Below, in pieces: positions 1 through 9,032 of a DNA stretch of 64,000 nt. Each line of letters begins with the position of its first letter. Within the stretch, counting starts at the first letter, position 1. The position numbers and the translations under genes were made by a program. The DNA is from Variovorax paradoxus (lineage in GTDB: Bacteria > Pseudomonadota > Gammaproteobacteria > Burkholderiales > Burkholderiaceae_C): NCBI RefSeq assembly GCF_018614875.1, contig NZ_JAGGNW010000011.1, positions 372,001 through 436,000 of the forward strand, read 5' to 3'. The notes below the pieces were generated by a model. That model did not search any database, was not told the DNA's origin, and saw nothing but the letters and a program-made list of their open reading frames with translations.

Positions 1-305
1 GGCGCGGCGGCCGGCGCAGCAGCAGCGGCGGGTGCCGCTGCAGGCGCTGCGGCACTGGCCTTGCCGTCGGTGTCGATCTTCGCGATCAGCTGATCGGCCA
101 CCACGGTGGCGCCATCGGGCTGCATGATTTCGGCCAGCACGCCAGCCGAGGGCGCGGGCACTTCCAGCACAACCTTGTCGGTCTCGATCTCGATCAGGAT
201 TTCATCGACGGCGACGGCTTCGCCGGCCTTCTTCTTCCAGGTGAGCATGGTGGCTTCGGCCACGGATTCGGAAAGCTGGGGGACTTTGACTTCTACGATG
301 GACAT
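1..305 (-). CDS. sucB: Dihydrolipoamide succinyltransferase (E2 of 2-oxoglutarate dehydrogenase), N-terminal part
   Basis: This is the E2 core enzyme that moves the succinyl group from the lipoyl arm to CoA; only the N-terminus lies in the window and the gene runs off the left edge. It starts MSIVEVKVPQLSESVAEA, the usual opening of the single lipoyl domain of OdhB/SucB, and the lipoyl lysine sits in ETDKVVLEVPAPSAG. An Ala/Pro-rich linker follows ([16 protein letters not shown]). The start is 55 bases after the sucA stop, with a GGAG about 10 bases upstream. The sucA-sucB order supports the call. The peripheral-binding and catalytic domains are not visible. Confidence 0.93.
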   Translation of the reverse strand, partial: MSIVEVKVPQLSESVAEATMLTWKKKAGEAVAVDEILIEIETDKVVLEVPAPSAGVLAEIMQPDGATVVADQLIAKIDTDGKASAAAPAAAPAAAAAPAAA

Positions 306-360
306 TTGGAGTGAGCTCCGATTTCTTCTTCAGGGTGTTCGTGTGAAAAGAGGCTTGTAA

Positions 361-3237
361 TTACTTGGTCAGCACGAAGCCCTTGAGCTTGCCAAATGCG
401 CCATCGACGAGCGCCTTCTGCTGTTCCTGGTGCAGGTGCGAGTAGCCGACCGCCGGCGATGCCGAAGCGGCACGGCCGGAGTAGCCGAGCTTCTGGCCGT
501 CCTGCATGTTTTCGTGGATGTAGTGCTGCACGAAGAACCAGGCGCCCTGGTTTTGCGGCTCGTCCTGGCACCACACCACGTCGGCGAGGTTCGGGTACTT
601 CTTGATCTCGGCGGCGAAGGCCTTGTGCGGGAACGGATAGAGCTGCTCGACGCGGATGATCGCCACGTCTTCGTCGCCGCGTTCCTCGCGCTTCTTGGCC
701 AGGTCGTAGTAGACCTTGCCCGAGCAGGCGACCAGGCGCTTGACCTTCTCGGCCTTCAGGCCCTTGCTGTCCGGAATGACCGTCTGGAAGCCGCCCTTGG
801 TGAACTCGGACAGCGGCGAGGTCGCGTCCTTGTTCCGCAGCAGCGACTTCGGCGTCATGATGATCAGCGGCTTGCGCAGGTTGCGCACCATCTGGCGGCG
901 CAGCACGTGGAAGATCTGGCTGGCCGTGGTGGGTTGCACCACCTGCATGTTGGTGTCGGCGCTCAACTGCATGAAGCGCTCCAGGCGCGCCGAGCTGTGC
1001 TCGGGGCCCTGGCCTTCGTAGCCGTGCGGCAGCATCATGGTCAGGCCGTTGACGCGGCCCCACTTCACTTCGCCCGAAGCGATGAACTGGTCGATCACCA
1101 CTTGCGCACCGTTCACGAAATCGCCGAACTGGGCTTCCCAGATCACGAGCGTGTTCGGGTCGTTCGAGGCATAGCCGTATTCGAACGCGAGCACGGCCTC
1201 TTCCGACAGGATCGAGTCGATGACGACGAACGGCGCCTGGTTCTCGGCCACGTTCTGCAGGGGCGTGTAGGTGCCTTCGTCGAACTTCTCGCGGTTCTGG
1301 TCGTGCAGCACGGCATGGCGGTGCGTGAACGTGCCGCGGCCCGAGTCTTCGCCCGACAGGCGCACCGGGTAGCCGCTGGCCACCAGCGAAGCAAACGCCA
1401 TGTGCTCGCCCATGCCCCAGTCGACGTTCACGTCGCCGCGGCCCATGGCGGCGCGGTCGTCCAGCACCTTCTTCACGAGCGGGTGCACCGTGAAGCCGGC
1501 CGGCGCGGTGGTGATCTTCTCGGCCAGGCGCTTCCACTCGCTGGAAGGAATGGCGGTGTCGCCGGCGTCGGTCCACTTCTTGTTGAGGTACGGATTCCAG
1601 TCGACGGCGTACTTGCTCTTGAAATTGGTGAGCACCGGGTCGACCGTGTTGCGGCCTTCGTCGAAGGCGGCGCGCTGGGCCTTGACCATGTCGTCGCCGA
1701 GCGTGTCGCCCAGGCCCTGCGTCGCCAGCTTGTCGGCGTACAGCTTGCGCGTGCCGGGGTGCTGGGCGATCTTCTTGTACATGAGCGGCTGCGTGAGCGA
1801 GGGCGTGTCCTGCTCGTTGTGGCCGAGCTTGCGGAAGCAGATGATGTCGACCACCACGTCCTTCTGGAACTCCATGCGGAATTCGAGGGCGAGCTGGGTG
1901 GCGAGCACCACGGCTTCGGGGTCGTCGCCGTTCACGTGCAGCACCGGTGCGTCGACCATCTTGACGATGTCCGTGCAATACAGCGTCGAGCGGCTGTCGC
2001 GCGGGTCGCTGGTGGTGAAGCCGATCTGGTTGTTGATGACGATGTGCACCGTGCCGCCGGTGGAATAACCACGGGTTTCCGCCAGCGCCAGCGTTTCCAT
2101 CACGACGCCCTGGCCTGCGAAGGCGGCGTCGCCGTGCACGATCACGGGCAGCACCTGCTTGCCCAGCGGGTCGGCGCGGCGGTCCATGCGGGCGCGTACC
2201 GAGCCTTCGACCACGGGGTTCACGATCTCGAGGTGCGAGGGGTTGAACGCGAGGCTCAGGTGCACCGGGCCGCCGGGCGTGGTCACGTCCGAGCTGAAGC
2301 CCTGGTGGTACTTGACGTCGCCGCTCGGCAGGTCTTCGGGGGCGGTGTGGTCGAACTCGGCGAACAGGTCGGCCGGCATCTTGCCGAGCGAGTTGACCAG
2401 CACGTTGAGGCGGCCGCGGTGGGCCATGCCGATCACGATTTCCTGCACGCCCTTGATGCCGGCCTGGTTGATCAGTTCGTCCATCGAGACGATGAAGCTT
2501 TCGCCGCCTTCGAGCGAGAAGCGCTTCTGGCCGACGTACTTGGTGTGCAGGAAGCGCTCGAGGCCTTCGGCGGCCGTGAGGCGGTTGAGCACGTGCTTCT
2601 TCTGCTCGGCGTTCAGCTGCGGGTTGGTGCGGGCGCTTTCGAGCTTCTGCTGCCACCAGCGCTTGTGGTTCTGGTCGGTGGTGTACATGTACTCGGCGCC
2701 CATGGTGCCGCAGTACGTTTCGCGCAAGGCATTGAGCAGGTCGCGCAGCGACATGGCCTCCTTGCCGAAGAAGGTGTTGCTGGTGTTGAACACCGTCTCG
2801 AGGTCGGCATCGGTGAAGCCGTAGAACGAGGGCTCGAGTTCCGGAATGGCGGGGCGCTCGGCGCGCTTGAGCGGATCGAGGTCGGCCCAGCGCGCGCCGA
2901 CGTTGCGGTAGGCGGCAATCAGCTGCTGGACGGAGGTGCGCTTGCGCCCGAGTTCGGAATCGGCACCGCTGGCCTGCACGACCTTGGTGGTGCCCTGCTT
3001 CGCGCGTTCGGCGAAAGCATTGATCACCGGCAGATGCGGAACGTCGCGGGTGTTGGTGCCGTCGGCCGCGGGAACGTTCTGCAACGCGTCGAAATACGAA
3101 CGCCAGTTGTCGGGCACGCTGCCGGGATTGGAGAGGTAGTTTTCGTACATCTCTTCGACATAGGGCGCATTGCCGCCGAAGAGGTACGTGTTGCCCTGAT
3201 ACGCGGCATACGCCGTGGGCTTGGAGGAATCGCTCAT
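361..3237 (-). CDS. sucA: 2-oxoglutarate dehydrogenase E1 component
   Basis: The thiamine-diphosphate E1 subunit decarboxylates 2-oxoglutarate in the TCA cycle and passes the succinyl group to SucB. At 958 residues it has normal SucA length. It begins MSDSSKPTAYAAYQGNTYLF, followed by the short E1 N-terminal segment (PYVEEMYENYLSNPGSVP) that binds the complex. Active-site stretches include HGDAAFAGQGVVMETL and KLGHNEQDTPSLTQPLMY, and the C-terminus holds the transketolase-like domain (EAQFGDFVNGAQVVIDQF). It is the first gene of sucAB. The 180 bases upstream hold a possible TTGACG / TACTCA promoter pair with a 16-base spacer. Confidence 0.97.
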   Translation of the reverse strand: MSDSSKPTAYAAYQGNTYLFGGNAPYVEEMYENYLSNPGSVPDNWRSYFDALQNVPAADGTNTRDVPHLPVINAFAERAKQGTTKVVQASGADSELGRKRTSVQQLIAAYRNVGARWADLDPLKRAERPAIPELEPSFYGFTDADLETVFNTSNTFFGKEAMSLRDLLNALRETYCGTMGAEYMYTTDQNHKRWWQQKLESARTNPQLNAEQKKHVLNRLTAAEGLERFLHTKYVGQKRFSLEGGESFIVSMDELINQAGIKGVQEIVIGMAHRGRLNVLVNSLGKMPADLFAEFDHTAPEDLPSGDVKYHQGFSSDVTTPGGPVHLSLAFNPSHLEIVNPVVEGSVRARMDRRADPLGKQVLPVIVHGDAAFAGQGVVMETLALAETRGYSTGGTVHIVINNQIGFTTSDPRDSRSTLYCTDIVKMVDAPVLHVNGDDPEAVVLATQLALEFRMEFQKDVVVDIICFRKLGHNEQDTPSLTQPLMYKKIAQHPGTRKLYADKLATQGLGDTLGDDMVKAQRAAFDEGRNTVDPVLTNFKSKYAVDWNPYLNKKWTDAGDTAIPSSEWKRLAEKITTAPAGFTVHPLVKKVLDDRAAMGRGDVNVDWGMGEHMAFASLVASGYPVRLSGEDSGRGTFTHRHAVLHDQNREKFDEGTYTPLQNVAENQAPFVVIDSILSEEAVLAFEYGYASNDPNTLVIWEAQFGDFVNGAQVVIDQFIASGEVKWGRVNGLTMMLPHGYEGQGPEHSSARLERFMQLSADTNMQVVQPTTASQIFHVLRRQMVRNLRKPLIIMTPKSLLRNKDATSPLSEFTKGGFQTVIPDSKGLKAEKVKRLVACSGKVYYDLAKKREERGDEDVAIIRVEQLYPFPHKAFAAEIKKYPNLADVVWCQDEPQNQGAWFFVQHYIHENMQDGQKLGYSGRAASASPAVGYSHLHQEQQKALVDGAFGKLKGFVLTK

Positions 3238-3387
3238 GATCCGCTGACCTTCGCTTCCCTGAAGGAAGCACTAGCTGGTTAAGAAAACCTTCCGCGACAC
3301 GGCTGAACCGATTGGCGGATGCGACTGTGGCTGGGGAAGGGCCTGAGTACCTTCGCATTGTGCCACGTCAAACATATGACGGGCTCG

Positions 3388-3409
3388 GCGCGGCTTCGCA
3401 AGGCCGCGC
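3388..3409 (-). other. GC-rich hairpin between prpE and sucA
   Basis: A 7-bp perfect inverted repeat (GCGCGGC / GCCGCGC) with an 8-base loop lies just after the prpE stop. No T-run follows on the minus strand, so it is not a standard intrinsic terminator; it may stabilise the prpE mRNA end. Confidence 0.35.
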
Positions 3410-3417
3410 TTGCTCAC

Positions 3418-5330
3418 TCAGGCGAAAGAAAGCAACTGCTTGATCTGCTGCAGCGTGGCGGGGTCGTCGATGGTGGTCAGGTCGCCCGGGTCGCGCTGCT
3501 CGCACACGGCCTGGATGGCGCGGCGCAGCAGCTTGCCGCTGCGGGTCTTGGGCAGGCCGCTCACGAAGCGCACGCGGGCGGGCCGCGCCAGGGCGCCGAG
3601 CCGGTCGGCCACCAGCTTCATGATCTCGCCTTCGAGCTTCAGCGCGGCGTCGGCGTCGGTCAGGGCGAGGCCGTCCTTCGGCACGACGAAGGCCATGGCC
3701 ACCTGCCCCTTGAGCGCGTCGGCCACGCCGACCACCGCCACCTCGGCCACGTTGGCGTGGCCCGAAATGCTCTCCTCGATCTCGCGCGTGCCGAGGCGGT
3801 GGCCCGCCACGTTGATCACGTCGTCGGTGCGCCCGAGGATGTAGAAATAGCCGTCTCGTCGCGAATGCCCCAGTCGAAGGTCGAATAGACCATCCTGCCC
3901 GGCACGTTCTTCCAGTAGGTGTCGACGAAGCGCGCGTCGTCCTTCCACACGGTCTGCATGAAGCCGGGCGGCGTTGGGCCTTCGACCACGACCACGCCCT
4001 TTTCATTGGGGGCGGTCAATTCCTCGCCGGTCGATTCGTGCACGATCTTGATGCGGTAGCCGTACATCGGCACGCCGGGGCTGCCGAACTTGCTCGGCTT
4101 GGCCTCGACCCCGTTGGCGATGGTGATCATCGGCCAGCCCGACTCGGTCTGCCAGTAGTTGTCGATGATCGGCACGCCCAGGCCCTCGCTGATCCAGCGC
4201 GCGGTGGGTTCGTCGAGCGGCTCGCCGGCCAGGAACAGCGCGCGCAGGCTCGACAGGTCGTATTTCTTCAGCAGCGCCGGGTCCTGCTTCTTGAGCACGC
4301 GCACCGCGGTGGGCGCGCTGAACATCACCGTCACCTTGTACTTCTCGACCAGTCGCCACCAGATGCCGCCGTCGGGCTGCCGGTCGATGCCCTGTGTGGG
4401 CAGGCCCTCGTACATGAGGGTGGCCATGCCGGCGATCAGCGGTCCGTAGACGATGTAGCTGTGGCCCACGACCCAGCCGATGTCGCTGGTCGAGAAATAG
4501 GTTTCGCCGGGCCGGCCGTCGAAGATGTGCTTCATGCTCGCGGCCAGCGCCACCGCATAGCCGCCCACGTCGCGCTGCACGCCCTTGGGCTTGCCGGTGG
4601 TGCCGCTGGTGTAGATGGTGTAGCTGATGTCGGTGGCGGCCAGCCACGTGCAGGGCACCGTGGCATCGATGTGCTTTTGCCGCAGCTCGCCGGCCAGGTG
4701 GTCACGGCCGGCGGTCAGGTCCATGGGTGCCAGGCCGCGGTCGGTGAGCAGCACCGCGGCCGGCTTGTACTTCGACAGCCGGATCGCCTCGTCGAGCAGC
4801 GGCTTGTACGCAATGATCTTGCCGCCGCGCGAGCCGGCGTCGGCGCTCACGACCACCTTGGGCTCGGCGTCCTCGATGCGCGTGGCCAGCGAGCCGCTCG
4901 CGAAGCCGCCGAACACCACGCAGTGAATGGCGCCGATGCGTGCGCAGGCCAGCATCGCAAAGGCGGCCTCGGGAATCATCGGCATATAGATGAGCACGCG
5001 ATCGCCCTTCCCCACGCCCAGCTCGATCAGGCTGGCGGCGGTGCGCTGCACCTCGGCGTGCAGCTCCTTGAAGCTGTAGCTCTTCTCGACGCCGGTTTCG
5101 GTGGAAACGAAGATCAGCGCCGGCTGGTCGCCGCGCGCGGACAGGTGCCGGTCGACGGCGTTGTGGCACAGGTTGGTGGTGCCGCCCACGAACCAGCGCG
5201 CGAATGGCGGCTGGCTGGCGTCCAGGATCTGTTGCGCGGGGGCCTGCCAGTCGATCAGCTTCGCCTGCTCGGCCCAGAAGGCCTCGGGCGCGTCGACGGA
5301 CTGGCGGTAGAACTCTTCGTAGCGGCTCAT
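3418..5330 (-). pseudogene. prpE: Propionate--CoA ligase, frameshifted by one base
   Basis: PrpE activates propionate to propionyl-CoA through an acyl-adenylate. The first part (5330 to about 3855) reads MSRYEEFYRQSVDAPEAFWA, has the AMP-binding motif TSGTTGKPKG at residues 241-250 and the PrpE-typical TTNLCHNAVDRH and IDNYWQTESGWP. The frame breaks after FDWGIRDE. The natural continuation, DGYFYILGRTDDVINVAG, is in the -1 frame and ends with the acyl-lysine motif LPKTRSGKLLRR and a stop at 3418. Adding one C on the plus strand between 3854 and 3855 restores a protein of about 637 residues, the normal PrpE length. No slippery heptamer is seen, so this is a real mutation or a sequencing error rather than programmed frameshifting. 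Identity as PrpE rather than acetyl-CoA synthetase is strong. Confidence 0.9.
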
Positions 5331-5378
5331 CTGTGGTTGTCTCCGTTATTCGCTCCGCTCCGGCGGCATCGCCAAAAC

Positions 5379-5393
5379 TGAATTCATAATTAT
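5379..5393 (-). promoter_or_regulatory. AT-rich putative operator upstream of prpE
   Basis: On the minus strand the sequence reads ATAATTATGAATTCA, 48 bases before the prpE start and including the 10-bp palindrome CATAATTATG. Fourteen of 15 bases match the element in front of gntR at 50861-50875, between the gntR and methylmalonyl-CoA mutase genes. The function as a shared GntR-type operator is inference. Confidence 0.45.
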
Positions 5394-5465
5394 GGAGACC
5401 GATCTTGCAGCAAGCTGACGGCCGGAACAATCCGGCCGAGCCCTGCCATCCGTCGCCGGCTCCGG

Positions 5466-6068
5466 CTATCGAATCAGCGTGAGCAGTTCGTCGAATGCGG
5501 GATGCTCCGCCGTGCGCAGCCATTCGAAGCCGACCATCTCGGTCGTCACGAGTTCGGCTCCGGCGCCGGCCAGCCGGTCGAAGGCGGCATCGCGGTTGCG
5601 CTCGGTGCGCGAACTGCAGGCATCGGTCACGACCCAGACTTCGAATTCGTCTTCCAGCAGGTCGAGCGCGGTCTGCAGCAGGCAGACGTGGGCTTCACAG
5701 CCGGCGATCACGATGGAATTGCGCTCTTCGGCTGCGGCGGCGGGCTTCTGCAGGTGCTTGGGCAGGCTGCGGGCATTGCCCTGCGGCGCCTTCGCCGGTA
5801 CGCGCAGCCATTCGCCCAGGCCCTCTTCCATGCCGCTGAAGTGCATCTTCGACAGCGTGCGCTGGCACAGCGCGCGGATGTCGGGCACGTTCTCGCCCAG
5901 CTTGGAGGGGTTGTGCTCGGTGCCCCACACCGGCACCTGGAGCAGCCGCGCCATCTTGCCGAGCCGCACCGCGTTCTGCGCGACCGCGTCGGCCTCGAAG
6001 ATCGCCGGCATCAGCCGCGCCTGGTAGTCGACCAGAACGAGTTGGGAGAGCGAGGCGTCGAGCAGCAT
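5466..6068 (-). CDS. Isochorismatase-like cysteine hydrolase
   Basis: A 200-residue member of the isochorismatase-like hydrolase family, cytoplasmic with no signal peptide. The family triad Asp-Lys-Cys is visible: Asp in LVLVDYQARL (residue 14), Lys in TLSKMHFSG, and the nucleophile Cys in AGCEAHVCLLQTALDL (the second Cys by family position). Members hydrolyse amides or isochorismate; the substrate here cannot be read from the sequence. The gene stands upstream of prpE in the same direction with a 135-base gap, and is divergent from the hydrolase at 6204. It could belong to the nicotinamidase-related or YcaC-related group. Confidence 0.85.
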   Translation of the reverse strand: MLLDASLSQLVLVDYQARLMPAIFEADAVAQNAVRLGKMARLLQVPVWGTEHNPSKLGENVPDIRALCQRTLSKMHFSGMEEGLGEWLRVPAKAPQGNARSLPKHLQKPAAAAEERNSIVIAGCEAHVCLLQTALDLLEDEFEVWVVTDACSSRTERNRDAAFDRLAGAGAELVTTEMVGFEWLRTAEHPAFDELLTLIR

Positions 6069-6203
6069 GAACGGTGTCTTTCAGGTATCGGTTGAGTCGG
6101 ACTGAACCGTACCACCGAAAAGATCGGTCGGACCCGCCTCGGCGAGGTTCTCCTGCATCCGCATGCGTCGCTACGCCATCGCGGCACCTCTAGACTCCGG
6201 TGC

Positions 6204-6998
6204 ATGCGGATCTTTTCGGCCCGGTGCAGTCTCGCGGTTCTGAGCCTTTGCGCGGCGCTTGCGGCCGGCGGCTGCGGCGGGTTGCGCGCGGCCCAGGCGC
6301 CGCTGGACAGCACGCTCGAAAAGAGCAGCTGCACGCCGGACGCCGACACGCTGATCGTGATGCTGCCCGGCGCGCACTCCCACCCGGACGAATTCGAGCG
6401 TGAAGGCTTCGTCAAGGCGCTGAACGAAAACAGGCTCGCGGTGGACGTGATGCGGGTCGATGCGCACCTCGGCTACTACAACGGCAAGACCATCCTCGAT
6501 CGACTGAGCCGGGACGTGATGGCGCCAGCGCGCAGCAAGGGCTACAAGGCGATCTGGATCGTCGGCATTTCGGTCGGCGGCCTCGGCGGACTGCTGTATG
6601 CGCAAACCCACCCCGGCGAACTCGCGGGCCTCGTGGCTATTGCGCCCTACCTTGGAGAACGCGCGCTCGGCACCAACATTGCCAATGCCGGCGGCCTTGT
6701 GCGCTGGACCGGGCCGCTGGGCGATCCGCCGGGCAGCGACCCGCGAACGCCGAACGAGACACAGCTCTGGCAATGGCTGCGCGGCTACGTCGGCGCCACC
6801 GCCACCTTCGGCGCACGGCCACCGCTCTACCTCGGCTATGGCATCGACGACCGCTTTGCCTTCAGCCATCGGCTCCTGGCGGCCGCACTGCCCGCCGGCC
6901 GTGTCTTCACGACCGAAGGCGGCCACGACTGGCCCGAGTGGACGCGGCTCTGGCGCCGCATGCTGCCGACACTGCCCCTGCCAGGCTGCCCCGGCTGA
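6204..6998 (+). CDS. Secreted or lipoprotein alpha/beta hydrolase
   Basis: A 264-residue protein with an N-terminal export signal (MRIFSARCSLAVLSLCAALA) ending in AAGGC, a weak lipobox that could anchor it to the membrane as a lipoprotein. After it comes an alpha/beta-hydrolase fold: strand-type TLIVMLPGAH with an oxyanion-like region, the nucleophile elbow GISVGG, and a late His in EGGHDWPEW, as expected for a Ser-Asp-His triad. The substrate is unknown. It ends 13 bases from the convergent sugar dehydrogenase gene. Confidence 0.75.
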   Translation: MRIFSARCSLAVLSLCAALAAGGCGGLRAAQAPLDSTLEKSSCTPDADTLIVMLPGAHSHPDEFEREGFVKALNENRLAVDVMRVDAHLGYYNGKTILDRLSRDVMAPARSKGYKAIWIVGISVGGLGGLLYAQTHPGELAGLVAIAPYLGERALGTNIANAGGLVRWTGPLGDPPGSDPRTPNETQLWQWLRGYVGATATFGARPPLYLGYGIDDRFAFSHRLLAAALPAGRVFTTEGGHDWPEWTRLWRRMLPTLPLPGCPG

Positions 6999-7011
6999 AG
7001 CGCCGCCCGCC

Positions 7012-8145
7012 TCAGTTCGGCCGCAGGCGCAGCAGCTTGCCGTCGGATTCGTCGGTCAGCACGTAGAGCAGGCCGTCCGGGCCCTGCTTCACATCGCGGA
7101 CCCGGGCCCTGCCATCGGCCAGCAGCTTGTGCTCGGCAACCAACTTCCCGTCCTTCAGTTCGATGCGGTCGAGATAGCCGAACTTGAGCGATCCCACGAA
7201 CAGGTTGCCCTTCCATGCCGCACCGTAGCGGTCGCTGGTCAGGAAAGCCATGCCCGAAGGCGCAATCGACGGCACCCAGTAGTGCAGCGGCTGTTCCATG
7301 CCGTCCTTTGCCGTGATGCCGTCGCCGATCTGCCCGCCGCCATAGTTCTCGCCGTAGGTGATCACCGGCCAGCCGTAGTTGCGGCCGGCCTGCGGGATGT
7401 TGATTTCGTCGCCGCCCTGCGGGCCGTGCTCGGTCATCCAGAAGCGGCCATCGGGTGCGAGCGTCGCACCCTGCCCGTTGCGGTGGCCGGAGCTCCAGAT
7501 CTCGGGCAGCGCGCCGGACCTGCCGACGAAGGGGTTGTCCCGCGGCGCCGAGCCGTCCTTGGCGATGCGCACCACCTTGCCGAGGTGGTTGTCGAGCTTC
7601 TGCGCATCTTCCTTGCGGCTGAACCGGTCGCCCAGCGTGAGAAACAGCGTGCCGTCGCGCGCCTCGACGATGCGGCAGCCGAAATGGTTGCGGCTGGCCA
7701 CCTTGGGCTGCTGGCTGAAGATGATCTTGAGATTCTCGAGCCGCGTGCCGTCGTCCGAAAGCTGCGTGCTCGCCAGTGCCGTGCTGTTGCTGCCCGAGCC
7801 GCCGGCCCCAGGTTCGGAGAAGCAGAAATACAGGGTGCGATTCTTTTCGAAGCCCGAATCGGCCAGCACGTCGAGCAGGCCGCCCTGGCCGCCTGCGGCA
7901 ATCGCGGGCAGGCCTGCGATGGGCGCGCCGATCTTCCCGTCCGCCGCGATCAGCCGCAAACGGCCAGGACGCTCCGTGACCACGAAACGGCCGCCCGGCA
8001 GAAAAGTCAGGCCCCAGGGATTCTCGAGCCCCGACGAAATGGTTTCCGGCCGTATTTGCGCCATGGCGGCGCCCCAGACGGCCAGGCCCGCGACGGCGGC
8101 GGCCTTCGCTGTGAGGCGCAGAGCCTCCCGAGTTCGCAGGTTCAT
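7012..8145 (-). CDS. PQQ-dependent sugar dehydrogenase family protein
   Basis: A 377-residue periplasmic protein of the soluble glucose/sorbosone dehydrogenase family (YliI/Asd-like six-bladed beta-propeller using PQQ). The signal peptide is residues 1 to about 29, ending GAAMAQ. Family motifs include LENPWGLTFLPGGRFVVTER, GHRNGQGATLAPDG with the catalytic-type His, TEHGPQGGDEINI, and the closing GPDGLLYVLTDESDGKLLRL. I chose the Met at 8145 rather than an upstream one because the signal peptide starts there. No PQQ synthesis genes are nearby, and the sugar substrate is unknown. Confidence 0.88.
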   Translation of the reverse strand: MNLRTREALRLTAKAAAVAGLAVWGAAMAQIRPETISSGLENPWGLTFLPGGRFVVTERPGRLRLIAADGKIGAPIAGLPAIAAGGQGGLLDVLADSGFEKNRTLYFCFSEPGAGGSGSNSTALASTQLSDDGTRLENLKIIFSQQPKVASRNHFGCRIVEARDGTLFLTLGDRFSRKEDAQKLDNHLGKVVRIAKDGSAPRDNPFVGRSGALPEIWSSGHRNGQGATLAPDGRFWMTEHGPQGGDEINIPQAGRNYGWPVITYGENYGGGQIGDGITAKDGMEQPLHYWVPSIAPSGMAFLTSDRYGAAWKGNLFVGSLKFGYLDRIELKDGKLVAEHKLLADGRARVRDVKQGPDGLLYVLTDESDGKLLRLRPN

Positions 8146-8350
8146 GTCTTTTCCCGTGAGTTGGCGCGATCTTGACGCGAAATGGGAGGCGAATCCAGAC
8201 CGATCGCCCATCCATGACGAATACCAAAGTTAGCTTTTGATCAATCGCTTATGGGTCATAAAGATCGGCCGTTACATTTTTTCTTCGCCCGAATCAAAAA
8301 ATATCAAACAAATCAAGAGCTTGGAGATACATTCGGCAATTCACATGAGG

Positions 8351-8379
8351 TTGACATAACCGCGCGTCATCAATATCCT
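8351..8379 (+). promoter_or_regulatory. Sigma-70-like promoter of the NlpC/P60 gene
   Basis: TTGACA at 8351-8356 and TATCCT at 8374-8379 are separated by 17 bases. Transcription would start near 8386, directly at the ATG at 8387, giving a leaderless or nearly leaderless mRNA. No Shine-Dalgarno sequence precedes the ATG. Confidence 0.65.
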
Positions 8380-8386
8380 ACGCGCC

Positions 8387-8971
8387 ATGCGTTTTTTCGT
8401 CCTACCCGCGTCCCTCCTGTTTGCCGTCGCCGTCCAGGCCGCCCCCCAACAGGACCGAACCGATGACGAACTGGCCCGCTTGCTCGCCGACAAGGGCCTG
8501 ATCGGCCAACTCAGGCAAGTCCGCCAAACCGTCGCCGAACGAACCTCCGATCTGGTGGTCACCGCCATCGGCTTCCTCGGGGTCCCCTACCGCCGTGGCG
8601 GCAACACGGTCGAATCCGGTTTTGATTGCAGCGGCTTTGTTCGCGCGATGTACAACCAGACGCTCGGCCATGTGCTCCCGCGCCGCGCCGAAGAGCAGGC
8701 GGCCGCCACCGAGAAAATCGATCCCAGCCAGCTCAAGCCGGGCGATCTCGTCTTCTTCAACACCATGCGCCGCGCCTTCAGCCATGTCGGCATCTATGTC
8801 GGCGAAGGCAAGTTCATCCATTCGCCGCGCACAGGCGCCCAGGTGCGTGTGGAAGACATGAACGGCAGCTACTGGAGCCGCCGTTTCGACGGCGCGCGCC
8901 GCGTGCTCGGCGGCGCACCGAACGACGACCTCAAGGCCGCAGCCGCGGTTGCAAGCCACACCGGCAACTGA
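8387..8971 (+). CDS. NlpC/P60 family peptidoglycan endopeptidase
   Basis: A 194-residue exported protein. Residues 1 to about 18 (MRFFVLPASLLFAVAVQA) form a signal peptide. The C40 peptidase domain follows at about residues 55-165, with the catalytic Cys in FDCSGFV, the His in SHVGIYVG and a third polar His in FIHSPRTG. Enzymes of this family cut gamma-D-Glu-diaminopimelate or similar bonds in cell-wall peptides. There is no LysM or lipobox. The only plausible start has no ribosome site and sits at the predicted transcription start. A strong hairpin terminator follows the stop. Confidence 0.9.
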   Translation: MRFFVLPASLLFAVAVQAAPQQDRTDDELARLLADKGLIGQLRQVRQTVAERTSDLVVTAIGFLGVPYRRGGNTVESGFDCSGFVRAMYNQTLGHVLPRRAEEQAAATEKIDPSQLKPGDLVFFNTMRRAFSHVGIYVGEGKFIHSPRTGAQVRVEDMNGSYWSRRFDGARRVLGGAPNDDLKAAAAVASHTGN

Positions 8972-8992
8972 GCCTCTCCCGAATCAGGCCCA

Positions 8993-9020
8993 AAAAAATC
9001 CCGCCGCGGCGGGATTTTTT
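8993..9020. terminator. Bidirectional intrinsic terminator
   Basis: A perfect 28-bp palindrome: six A, a GC-rich 8-base arm (TCCCGCCG), its complement, then six T. It lies between the NlpC/P60 gene (plus) and lpdA (minus) and can end both transcripts. Confidence 0.93.
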
Positions 9021-9032
9021 GTGGCCGGGCGA

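Noticed and set aside
430..3282. A 950-codon open frame on the plus strand opposite sucA
   Set aside because: Its product is Val/His/Arg/Ala-rich with no domain, and it mirrors the sucA codons. Long antisense frames are expected at this GC content.
3345..3375. Sigma-54 promoter before sucA (TGGCAC on the minus strand)
   Set aside because: The TTGC element is missing at the right spacing.
3816..3948. Programmed frameshift in prpE
   Set aside because: No slippery heptamer or downstream hairpin at the break; a one-base loss explains it.
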